NCBI GenBank assembly: GCA_001785805.1
Contig: MFUU01000007.1
Coordinates: 1-21,091 of the forward strand
Reading direction: 5' to 3'
DNA length: 21,091 nucleotides
Source of the DNA: Candidatus Nomurabacteria bacterium RIFCSPLOWO2_01_FULL_39_17
GTDB lineage: Bacteria > Patescibacteriota > Minisyncoccia > Phycocordibacterales > UBA9973
The notes beneath the pieces were generated by a model, which had not been told where the DNA came from, did no database searches, and saw nothing but the letters and a program-made list of their open reading frames with translations. The position numbers were made by a program, and so were the translations under genes. Shown piece after piece: positions 13,878-20,980 of the stretch (positions within the stretch are counted from its first letter, which is position 1; every line of letters starts with the position of its first letter).

Positions 13878-14524
13878 ATGAGAAAAATTAAAATTGCTCC
13901 AGGGGAGCATTACCATATTTACAATAGAGGTATGAGTAAACAAAAAATCTTTCTTGATTTTTAAGATTATACCCGATTTTTTTTTGTATATTATATTTTC
14001 AGTCTAGTGTAACCTTTAACAATCTTGGTTACTACACGTCATATTTTAAAAAGAACAAAAAATTTAATTTATCATCCAGCACTATCTCAAAAATTACTTT
14101 AAATAGATCTGTTGAACTGGTTAACTTCTCTTTAATGCCGAATCATTTCCACCTTACTATTTTTGAAATAGGAGGAAAAGGAATAGCGAACTATATGCAA
14201 CGCGTTCTTAATTCTTATACTAAATATTTTAATACCAAATATAAAAGAACTGGGCATTTATTCCAAGGGCCATATCAAGCAGTCCATATTGAAAATAATG
14301 AACAACTTTTACACCTATCTACTTATATACACAAAAATCCACAAGAAATAAAAGAGATAGGGTATAAGGGATTAATAAATTACTTTTGGTCAAGTTATCA
14401 AGATTATGTTGTAAAGAATAGATGGGGTAATCTTTTAAAGCCGGATATTGTTTTAGAGCAGTTTGAAAATTCAGATCAGTATAATCATTTTGTAAAAACT
14501 AGTCTTGCTAAGAAGTATAAATAG
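13878..14524 (+). pseudogene. REP-associated tyrosine transposase (TnpA_REP, Y1/HUH), broken
   Basis: The start MRKIKIAPGEHYHIYNRGMS (from 13878) is the typical RAYT N-terminus. Translation hits TAA after FLDF, where Lys would be expected, continues as DYTRF, and then needs a one-base shift in a run of nine T (13976-13985) to go on as CILYFQSSVTFNN. From there the frame is open to TAG at 14522-14524 and includes the HUH motif in MPNHFHL, the catalytic tyrosine region VLNSYTKYFN, and KRTGHLFQGPYQA. Repaired, the protein would have about 215 residues, normal for the family. The intact 3' part beginning with an ATG at 14135 lacks the N-terminal strand and is unlikely to work alone. Its stop codon lies in the right hairpin. 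Confidence 0.8.
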
Positions 14525-14559
14525 TGGACACCGAGTGTTCACTATGTGTCCACTATTTA
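14518..14559. repeat. Right hairpin terminus with extra half-repeat
   Basis: 14519-14547 is the inverse of the left hairpin with two differences. In addition the outer arms TAAATAGTGGACA and TGTCCACTATTTA (14518-14530 and 14547-14559) form a second, larger 13-bp inverted repeat, so two alternative foldings are possible. Confidence 0.75.
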
Positions 14560-14566
14560 GAGAAGA

Positions 14567-14632
14567 TCAAACCTCTTTTACCGCTTCGATAATAATGCTT
14601 TTTTCGTTGTTGCGCAGAGAGACCTTGCCGGA
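14567..14632 (-). pseudogene. dnaE 3'-end remnant, copy B (middle)
   Basis: On the minus strand it reads SGKVSLRNNEKSIIIEAVKEV and TGA, homologous to the end of the intact DnaE (SGKVSKRDGEKSIIIEAVKEI). In the 34-bp core (14573-14606) it differs at 3 positions from the intact copy, all synonymous. Upstream of SGKVS the similarity fades. It is the only reading frame in the window that ends in TGA, suggesting a different source. Confidence 0.8.
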
Positions 14633-14804
14633 ATGAGACAACTGAAGCTTGGGGGTTGATAGCAAAACATTTAAGTGGCGCAATAGACAATCTAAGGGAT
14701 AAACATAAAAAATAAAAGCGTTTATTTTTTATAAAGAATGTTCTTATTCTACTAACACCCACATATACGCCATAGCGTAAATGTGTATTAGAAAAGTATC
14801 CGTA
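14633..14804. other. Non-coding segment between dnaE remnant B and the nucleotidyltransferase gene
   Basis: AT-rich, with no convincing gene. An imperfect inverted repeat, CACATATACGC and GCGTAAATGTG, lies near 14760-14786 just after the nucleotidyltransferase stop and may act as a weak terminator. Confidence 0.4.
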
Positions 14805-15533
14805 CTATAGCTGAAGAAGAATTTTATCGCCGGATCTTTCGAGATATTCCAATATATTTTTCTTTACTACCTCTGAAATGAAAGACATATTTGTATATAA
14901 AACTCCCTCTCTTAAAGCCTCTTCCGTTCTTCTTGTTCTGATAGCATGTTGAAGAACATCCTTGTATTTTTCTTCCATCTCAAATTTTATTGCTTCCCTG
15001 AAAATACTTTCAAAGTCTAAAATAAGCTCTCTCTTTTTTAAGATGATAAGTAATTGAGCGCTAAAAAGACACGATTTAGCAAAATAGTCGGTAGCAAGAT
15101 CAATCTCACCGGTGCGATGAATGAGCGCTGACATAAAAGCTACCCCAGTATTGAACGATGCCGATTCAAGAAGGTCAGAAACCTTAATCGGTGGTGGTGG
15201 GATTTTCTTGAAAATGTTTTCTCCATACACGGTTTTTGCCACTTTTAAAATTTCATTAATCCACAAAGATTTTTGGAAGGGGATATTTGGTTTTCCACTT
15301 TGTAATTCTAAAAGACGAAATGGATAGGCATGAACCATCGTATAATTTTTTATTAAAAGATGTAGCGATTCTCGACTAATTGGATAATTTTCGTTTTCCA
15401 CAACCCCAAGTTCATAATCACTTTTTTGAGTTGCATCGCCCCTCGCCTGTGAACCGTAAAGAAATATACACAATGGAGAAAAAGCTTCTTCTATTTTATT
15501 TATTGCTTGGTTATATTGCTCTTTTGGGCTCAT
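14805..15533 (-). CDS. Nucleotidyltransferase-domain protein (MNT-like) with helical C-terminus
   Basis: 242 residues. The N-terminal motif FLYGSQARGDATQKSDYELG (residues 24-43) is the GS-x-ARG-x-SD-x-E/D signature of the polymerase-beta-type nucleotidyltransferase superfamily. The second metal carboxylate is Glu41 rather than Asp, which may be active or weakened. Residues from about 110 on are alpha-helical and could be a HEPN-like partner domain, but its RxxxxH motif is not evident. Small MNT proteins often act with HEPN toxins; no separate partner gene is present. The start lies 1 nt after the dnaE stop, suggesting translational coupling, and the gene sits between two dnaE 3'-end copies, so it is probably an acquired passenger. 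Confidence 0.72.
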   Translation of the reverse strand: MSPKEQYNQAINKIEEAFSPLCIFLYGSQARGDATQKSDYELGVVENENYPISRESLHLLIKNYTMVHAYPFRLLELQSGKPNIPFQKSLWINEILKVAKTVYGENIFKKIPPPPIKVSDLLESASFNTGVAFMSALIHRTGEIDLATDYFAKSCLFSAQLLIILKKRELILDFESIFREAIKFEMEEKYKDVLQHAIRTRRTEEALREGVLYTNMSFISEVVKKNILEYLERSGDKILLQL

Positions 15534-15534
15534 A

Positions 15535-18500
15535 TTAAATCTCTTTTACCGCTTCAATGATGATGCTTTTTTCGCCGTCTCTTTTGGAAACTTTGCCGGA
15601 TAGAGCAATGCATTTTTCGGGAACGATTGTTTCGATGAAGTCTTTAAAAATAGAAGGGAAAATAACGGCTTCTATAGAACCGGTGAGGTCGGCAATTTTT
15701 ATGAACGCCATTCGCTCGTTATTCTTGGTTACCACTTGTCTTACATTTTCTATGATGCCGGCAATAGTCACCGGCATACCATTTTCCATCTTTTCCTTTA
15801 TCTTCTTTATATTTATATCTCGAGCTTCCAACTTTTCACGTATGCGGTCGAGCGGATGTCCGGAAATATAAAGCCCCAACAATTCTTTCTCCCAGAGCAA
15901 TTTGTCCGCTTGAGTTGCCGGAGATGCCGGTTTTAATTTAAAATCAGGTGTTTCAATTTCAACCACGCCGTCGAAGAGCGAACCCTGATTTTCGCTTTGC
16001 TGTGAAGACTGGTGGTTGTATGAAAGCATATCTTCAAGATTAAAAAGAAGTTCGCCCCGTTCCCCCAATACATCCGTCGAACCAGATTTGATTAATGCCT
16101 CCATTGACTTCTTGTTTAAATTTTTATGCTTTATTCTATCCAGAAAATCTGTAATTGATTCGAATCTGCCATTTGCTTTTCGCTCCGCGATTATCGCGTC
16201 GGCGATATCGGTACCCAAATTTTTTATCGTATATAAGCCGAATCTTATCTCTTTACTCTTATTTTCTTCTCTTATTACCGTAAATCCGCCATAGCTCTCA
16301 TTTATATGGGGGGGCAATACTGGGATTTTCATATTTTTGCACTCATCAATTATTTCTGAAATTTTCTCCACATCACCCGATTCGGCGGTAAGAATGGCAG
16401 TCATATATTCGATAGGATAGTTGGCTTTCATATAAGCCGTCTGATAAGCGACTCGGCCGTAAGAAGCGGCATGCGCCTTGTTGAATCCGTAAGCTTGAAA
16501 AGGCTCAAAAAGTTTCCACAATTTTTCGGCAAATTCCTGTGTCTGGCCATTTTCTACTATACCTTTGGTAAATTTATCATATTGCGCCGCCATTTCTTTC
16601 GGGATTTTCTTACCGACAGCCTTACGAAATTTATCCGCTTCTTCCCAGTTATAACCGGCCAGCTCTATAGCGCAGAAAAGGAGGTCATCTTGATAAACTA
16701 TAAGTCCATATGATTCTCCTAAGAATTTTTTCATTCGCGGGTCTAGATATTTTACAAGACTGGGATTGTGCTTGCGTTTTATATATTCGGGAATTGATTC
16801 CATTGGTCCGGGACGATAAAGGGCTACCATGGCATTGATATCGTGTATGGAAGTCGGCTTTAACTCTTTTAAATATCTAGTCATCCCAGAACCGTTTAAT
16901 TGAAATAATCCCTCGGTCTGGCCCCTGGCTAGTAACGAAAATGTTTTTTTATCGTTCAGCGAGATGCGTTCAATGTCTATATCTATATTATAAAATTTTT
17001 TCACCAAACCGATCGCATCCCCCAAAATTGCCAAATTTCTAATACCCAAAAAGTCGAATTTTAGAAGACCAGCATCTTCAACACTATACATATCGTATTG
17101 AGTTATCACTTTTCCGCCCTTCGGATCGTACTGGGTCGGCACATATTCATAAAGTGGTTTGGGCGAAATAACCACTCCGGCGGCGTGTACTGAAATATGC
17201 CTAGCGCAACCCTCTAACTTTTTTGCCAGATCTATAATTTTTTTAGTGTCTTTTTCTTTTTTATGGGCTTCCCTGAACTCGGGCACTATTTCTATTGCAT
17301 GCTCTATGGTCATCGGCATACCCTGAGAACCCGCCGGAATCATTTTTGAAAGTCGGTCGCCAGTTGCATAAGAATGTCCCAATGCGCGAGCCACATCGCG
17401 AACAGCGCCACGCGCCATCATGGTGCCAAATGTTCCAATCTGCGCCACCTTATCTTCACCATATTTTTGTTTGGCGTATTCAATCATTTCATCCCGTCGA
17501 TTATCGGCAAAGTCCATATCAATATCCGGAGCTGAAGGACGAAATGGATTTAAGAATCTTTCGAACGGAAGTTTATACTCTATTGGATCTATATTGGTAA
17601 TACCCAATAAATAAGTAACCATAGACCCCGCGACCGAACCCCTGATAGCAGTCAAGATTCCATTTTCTTTAGCATGGTTTAATAAATCGCCAACCACTAA
17701 AAAGTAAGGGGAAAATCCTTTATCAATAATAATTTTAAGTTCATATTCTACGCGTTCCAGAATTTCTGGCGTTGCTTTTATTTCAAGCCGCCCAAAACCG
17801 GCAAAGGTAAGCTCGCGTAATTTCTCATCATAAGTTTTATCAGCTTCAACCCTAAAATCAGGAAAAACCCATTCGCCAAGCGGAAGTTCAAGGTTGCACA
17901 TATCGGTAATTTTCACTGTATTTATAACGGCTTCTGGCGTTTCTTTAAAAATTTCCTGCATTCTTTCTCCATCTAAAAAAGAAAAATCATCATTGGAAAA
18001 TTCAAACTTACTTGCTTCTTTATTGTCGCCCTGCGTATTGATTTGGAGAAGCGTGCGATGCGCGTCATGGTCATCACTGCAGGGATAATGAGAATCTTGG
18101 GTAGCAACCAACGGAGTCTTATGTTTTTTTGCAAGCTTAACAAGCGATTCTCGGACTATTTTGTCATTTTCCACTCTGGGATGGCATTGTATTTCTATAA
18201 AATAATTTTCCTTACCAAGAATATCCTGATATTCGACTACCAACTCATCGGCTTTTTTTACGTCGCTCCTTAAAATTGCCTGAGACAATTCTCCTCCCAT
18301 ACAGCCGGATAGTGCTATCAGTCCGGCGGAATATTTACGCAATATTTCTTTATCCATTCGTGGTTTGTAATAAAAACCCTCAAGGTTTGAAATTGTAACG
18401 AGACGGATTAAATTTTTATACCCCTCAAGATTTTTTGCCAGCAGAGTAAGATGGTAATAGCGTTTGGTTCCGACAGCTTCAGTCGTGCGGTCCAACCTTG

Positions 18501-18732
18501 AGCCTGCCGTCATATACGCTTCCACTCCGATAATTGGTTTTATACCCTCTTTTTTTGCCAATTTGTAAAATTCAATTGCGCCATACATACTGCCATGATC
18601 GGTAATAGCAAGAGCCGGCATTTTGAACTTTTTAGCCAAAGCCACCAAATCTTCGAGCTTAGAAAGCCCGTCTAGCAGGGAGTAATGCGAATGAGTATGG
18701 AGATGCACGAATTTGGTTTCCATTTTTCCCAT
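15535..18732 (-). CDS. dnaE: DNA polymerase III alpha subunit
   Basis: 1065 residues, DnaE1 type. Order of parts: PHP domain (FVHLHTHSHYSLLDG, ITDHGSMYG, GVEAYMT, CHPRVEND, TQDSHY keep metal-binding His/Asp/Glu, so PHP activity is possible); polymerase core with PDIDMDF (D403 and D405) and D560 in LLKFDFLGIRNL as the three catalytic aspartates; YGFNKAHAASY (748-758); helix-hairpin-helix region (about 832-866); clamp-binding motif QGSLF (916-920); and OB-fold (about 985-1045). It is the replicative polymerase. The start at 18732 is preferred over an internal Met at codon 4 because a TAAAAT box lies exactly 6 nt before it. Its last codons recur twice downstream. Confidence 0.95.
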   Translation of the reverse strand: MGKMETKFVHLHTHSHYSLLDGLSKLEDLVALAKKFKMPALAITDHGSMYGAIEFYKLAKKEGIKPIIGVEAYMTAGSRLDRTTEAVGTKRYYHLTLLAKNLEGYKNLIRLVTISNLEGFYYKPRMDKEILRKYSAGLIALSGCMGGELSQAILRSDVKKADELVVEYQDILGKENYFIEIQCHPRVENDKIVRESLVKLAKKHKTPLVATQDSHYPCSDDHDAHRTLLQINTQGDNKEASKFEFSNDDFSFLDGERMQEIFKETPEAVINTVKITDMCNLELPLGEWVFPDFRVEADKTYDEKLRELTFAGFGRLEIKATPEILERVEYELKIIIDKGFSPYFLVVGDLLNHAKENGILTAIRGSVAGSMVTYLLGITNIDPIEYKLPFERFLNPFRPSAPDIDMDFADNRRDEMIEYAKQKYGEDKVAQIGTFGTMMARGAVRDVARALGHSYATGDRLSKMIPAGSQGMPMTIEHAIEIVPEFREAHKKEKDTKKIIDLAKKLEGCARHISVHAAGVVISPKPLYEYVPTQYDPKGGKVITQYDMYSVEDAGLLKFDFLGIRNLAILGDAIGLVKKFYNIDIDIERISLNDKKTFSLLARGQTEGLFQLNGSGMTRYLKELKPTSIHDINAMVALYRPGPMESIPEYIKRKHNPSLVKYLDPRMKKFLGESYGLIVYQDDLLFCAIELAGYNWEEADKFRKAVGKKIPKEMAAQYDKFTKGIVENGQTQEFAEKLWKLFEPFQAYGFNKAHAASYGRVAYQTAYMKANYPIEYMTAILTAESGDVEKISEIIDECKNMKIPVLPPHINESYGGFTVIREENKSKEIRFGLYTIKNLGTDIADAIIAERKANGRFESITDFLDRIKHKNLNKKSMEALIKSGSTDVLGERGELLFNLEDMLSYNHQSSQQSENQGSLFDGVVEIETPDFKLKPASPATQADKLLWEKELLGLYISGHPLDRIREKLEARDINIKKIKEKMENGMPVTIAGIIENVRQVVTKNNERMAFIKIADLTGSIEAVIFPSIFKDFIETIVPEKCIALSGKVSKRDGEKSIIIEAVKEI
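15541..15574. repeat. 34-bp direct repeat, copy C (in intact dnaE)
   Basis: The core of the dnaE tail repeat; the other copies are at 14573-14606 (31 of 34 identical) and 13795-13828 (30 of 34). Spacings are 968 and 778 bp, all in the same orientation. Confidence 0.85.
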
Positions 18733-18738
18733 AATAGC

Positions 18739-18744
18739 ATTTTA
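18739..18744 (-). promoter_or_regulatory. dnaE -10 box (TAAAAT), leaderless
   Basis: TAAAAT on the minus strand is followed by 6 nt and the ATG at 18732. The -35 is weak. Confidence 0.45.
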
Positions 18745-18859
18745 TTGTCAGATAGGCATTTGTTTTAAGAAAAAAGTCTACTTTTTTCAGACTCCTGCGT
18801 TGCAACGTTGCCATTCAAAAAGCATACTTTTTCCTTTTCCAAAAATAAAGAATTTGTAG

Positions 18860-18865
18860 TATAAT
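18860..18865 (+). promoter_or_regulatory. GAPDH -10 box (TATAAT)
   Basis: TATAAT lies 8 nt before the ATG at 18874, so the leader is about 1-2 nt. The 141-bp divergent gap to dnaE also contains the palindrome CGTTGCAACG (18798-18807) and a short hairpin AAAAAG-CATA-CTTTTT (18817-18832). Confidence 0.5.
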
Positions 18866-18873
18866 TAGCGAAT

Positions 18874-19896
18874 ATGAAAAAAATAAGAGTAGGCATCAAT
18901 GGTTTCGGTAGAATTGGCAGGGCTTTTTTAAAAGCTGCCTGGGAACATCCGGAGCTTGAAGTCGTAGCGGTCAATGATTTATCCAATGTGGCGAATCTAG
19001 CATATTTATTGAAATACGATACAGTTTACAAAAAGTGGGAACATGAGATAACTTCAAGTGGGCAAGATATTGTAATTGATGACAAGAAAGTAAAAGTTTT
19101 GGCCGAAAAAGATCCAAGCGCACTACCATGGGGAGATTTGAAAGTTGATGTAGTAGTGGAGTCTACTGGATTTTTCAATTCTTACGATAAAGCAAATGCC
19201 CACATAAAAGCTGGCGCGAAAAAAGTTGTAATTTCTGCTCCCGACAAAGGTGGTGACGGCACAGTAAAAGGCGAGACCATTTTAATGGCAGTCAATGAAG
19301 ACAAATTTGGCACTTGCGATGTCACTTCAAATGCGTCTTGTACTACTAACGCAGCCAGTCCTTTGATTGCGATTCTTCACGAGGCGCTTGGCATTGAAAA
19401 AGCGATTTTAAATACTGTGCATGGATACACTGCTTCTCAATCACTTGTGGATGGAATAAGTAAAAAAGATTTAAGAGAAGGCAGGGCGGCAGCACAGAAT
19501 ATCGTGCCTTCTTCGACCGGCGCAGCCATAGCCGTGACTAAGGCTTTCCCAGAACTTACCAATCTCTTTGATGGTATTTCTATACGCGTGCCGGTACTAG
19601 CCGGCTCTATTGTTGATATTACTTTTATTTCCAAAAGAGAAACATCCACCGAAGAAGTAAATGAAATTTTAAAGAAAGCAAGCCAAGACAAAAGATGGGC
19701 AAATGTCTTCGCAGTTACCGAAGAAGCGCTTGTTTCATCCGACATTTTAGGTAGCCACTATGGTTCTATCGCTGACCTGGCAATGACCCGCGTTGTCGGG
19801 GGCAATTTAGTAAAAGTCCTAGGCTGGTATGACAACGAAATGGGATATACATATACACTTGTAGACCACGTTATAAAAACAGGTAAGACGATTTAA
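18874..19896 (+). CDS. gap: Glyceraldehyde-3-phosphate dehydrogenase, type I
   Basis: 340 residues. NAD-binding start VGINGFGRIGR (6-16), Asp35 in AVNDLSN typical of NAD preference, catalytic C156 in SNASCTTNAASP, H183 in NTVHGYTASQ, the phosphate-binding STGAA region (214-218), and the GWYDNEMGY signature near the end (317-325). It oxidises glyceraldehyde-3-phosphate to 1,3-bisphosphoglycerate in glycolysis. It has its own near-leaderless promoter. Its TAA overlaps the stop of the convergent cysteine-synthase-family gene, leaving no room for a conventional terminator between them. Confidence 0.95.
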   Translation: MKKIRVGINGFGRIGRAFLKAAWEHPELEVVAVNDLSNVANLAYLLKYDTVYKKWEHEITSSGQDIVIDDKKVKVLAEKDPSALPWGDLKVDVVVESTGFFNSYDKANAHIKAGAKKVVISAPDKGGDGTVKGETILMAVNEDKFGTCDVTSNASCTTNAASPLIAILHEALGIEKAILNTVHGYTASQSLVDGISKKDLREGRAAAQNIVPSSTGAAIAVTKAFPELTNLFDGISIRVPVLAGSIVDITFISKRETSTEEVNEILKKASQDKRWANVFAVTEEALVSSDILGSHYGSIADLAMTRVVGGNLVKVLGWYDNEMGYTYTLVDHVIKTGKTI

Positions 19897-20912
19897 ATAT
19901 AAAAGGAAGATAACTTCTGTGTGGTTGTATTGTCTAAAAGTTCGTTCTCTATCATCCAAGTATCCGAGAAAGCATGAGTTAAATAACTTTCCCCGCTGTC
20001 TCCTATCAAGAGAACCATTGTTTTAGTGTCGGAGTTTTCTAGACTATTTTGAATAAATTTCATAGCATAATAGAGCACCATACCGCTTGAATCTCCCAGC
20101 AGTAATCCTTTTTTGTGGGCAAAAAATCGCATAGTATTAAAAGCTTCAGTGTCAGACACATAATCGTGTAGGTCAAAAATCGAAGAGTCAATATTTTTAG
20201 GTAAGACAGCTCCAGCGGGGTACCCGGGACCAGATATAAAATACCCATGTCCGTGAGGAGAGAAATGGCTGGAGCCCTCTGGCTCTAAGGCAATTATTTT
20301 TACTTTACTATTTTCTTTAAGATATTTACCTGTTCCAGAGAGAGAACTGCCTGTACCGATGGTTCCTATTAGATAATTAATATTAGGTGTTTGGTTAAAA
20401 ATTTCTTTTCCTAAAGTTTTATAAAAGCCGAGAGGATTGTCCGGATTATCGTATTGATCTAGATTAATGCCGTTATTTCCTTCGGCTAATTTTTTCGCTG
20501 TATTGCGACGAACATCCACCAAGTGACCACCTTCGTAGCCTTCTTTTTCGGCGCAAAAATGAAGTTTACCACCGTAAGCCAAAATAGAATTAAGCTTGTC
20601 TGCTGGAGCGTGGTTATCAACAACTGCCACAAATTTATATCCTCTCTCTGCTGAGAGCATAGCCAAAGCTTTAGCAGTATTGCCCGAAGAAGATTCATAT
20701 ATTGTCATCCCCCTTTTTAATTTTCCAGATTTCTCCGCCGCCTCTATTAATGCTCGGGCGGTACGGTCCTTAAAACTTCCCCCAGGATTAAAATATTCTA
20801 ACTTTAAATATATTTTCCAATCGGTTCTTGCGGTTTTTACCTCTAGCATTGGGGTGTTTCCAATCAAGTCGCGTAGGTTGTCTTTTACATTATGCATAAT
20901 GGATTGTATCAT
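19893..20912 (-). CDS. Cysteine synthase / cystathionine beta-synthase family PLP enzyme
   Basis: 339 residues from the ATG at 20912; an in-frame ATG at codon 6 (MHNVKDNLRDLIGNTPML) is an alternative start. Fold-type II PLP motifs: LIGNTPML (16-23), the Schiff-base lysine K48 in GGSFKDRTA, SSSGNTA (74-80) for the substrate carboxylate, the phosphate loop GTIGTGSSLSGTG (183-195) and LLIGDSG (301-307), whose Ser binds the pyridine nitrogen. This places it in the O-acetylserine sulfhydrylase/CBS group; the exact substrate (O-acetylserine, O-phosphoserine, or other) is not decided. A tail of about 20 residues beyond the core (ENELLDNTTTQKLSSFYI) is atypical. Convergent 4-bp overlap with gap; divergent from rpiB. 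Confidence 0.85.
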   Translation of the reverse strand: MIQSIMHNVKDNLRDLIGNTPMLEVKTARTDWKIYLKLEYFNPGGSFKDRTARALIEAAEKSGKLKRGMTIYESSSGNTAKALAMLSAERGYKFVAVVDNHAPADKLNSILAYGGKLHFCAEKEGYEGGHLVDVRRNTAKKLAEGNNGINLDQYDNPDNPLGFYKTLGKEIFNQTPNINYLIGTIGTGSSLSGTGKYLKENSKVKIIALEPEGSSHFSPHGHGYFISGPGYPAGAVLPKNIDSSIFDLHDYVSDTEAFNTMRFFAHKKGLLLGDSSGMVLYYAMKFIQNSLENSDTKTMVLLIGDSGESYLTHAFSDTWMIENELLDNTTTQKLSSFYI

Positions 20913-20965
20913 GATATTTATAGAATGTTAGCATATTTTTAGTATACTATACATTAAAAAAGTGA

Positions 20966-20971
20966 TATAAT
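20966..20971 (+). promoter_or_regulatory. rpiB -10 box (TATAAT)
   Basis: TATAAT lies 9 nt before the ATG at 20981. A palindrome TAGTATACTA (20940-20949) sits about 17 nt upstream, overlapping the -35 position, a possible operator shared with the divergent gene. Confidence 0.45.
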
Positions 20972-20980
20972 TTTATTACT

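Larger units (their letters stand above)
13837..14547 (+). mobile_element. RAYT-type single-gene element, 711 bp, decayed
   Basis: The transposase remnant is bounded by 29-nt hairpins in inverted orientation (13837-13865 and 14519-14547). Hairpin ends are what Y1/HUH REP-associated transposases recognise. The element sits directly against dnaE remnant A on one side and 20 nt from dnaE remnant B on the other. An extra half-arm (TGTCCACTATTT) follows at 14547-14558. Confidence 0.7.

Noticed and set aside
13976..13985. Programmed frameshift in the transposase T-run
   Set aside because: An upstream in-frame TAA would already stop translation, so decay is simpler than programmed slippage.
14135..14524. 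A 129-residue intact transposase gene starting at the ATG before PNHFHL
   Set aside because: Homologous reading continues upstream to 13878 through a stop and a frameshift, so this ATG is an internal methionine of a broken RAYT rather than a natural start.
14805..15533. MNT-HEPN toxin-antitoxin pair
   Set aside because: Only one gene is present and its C-terminal part lacks a visible RxxxxH motif; a fusion cannot be claimed from the sequence alone.
17295..17614. Open frames on the strand opposite dnaE (also 15557-15936, 16016-16294 and others)
   Set aside because: They are antisense shadows of a clearly coding 1065-residue gene, with no family features or promoters.
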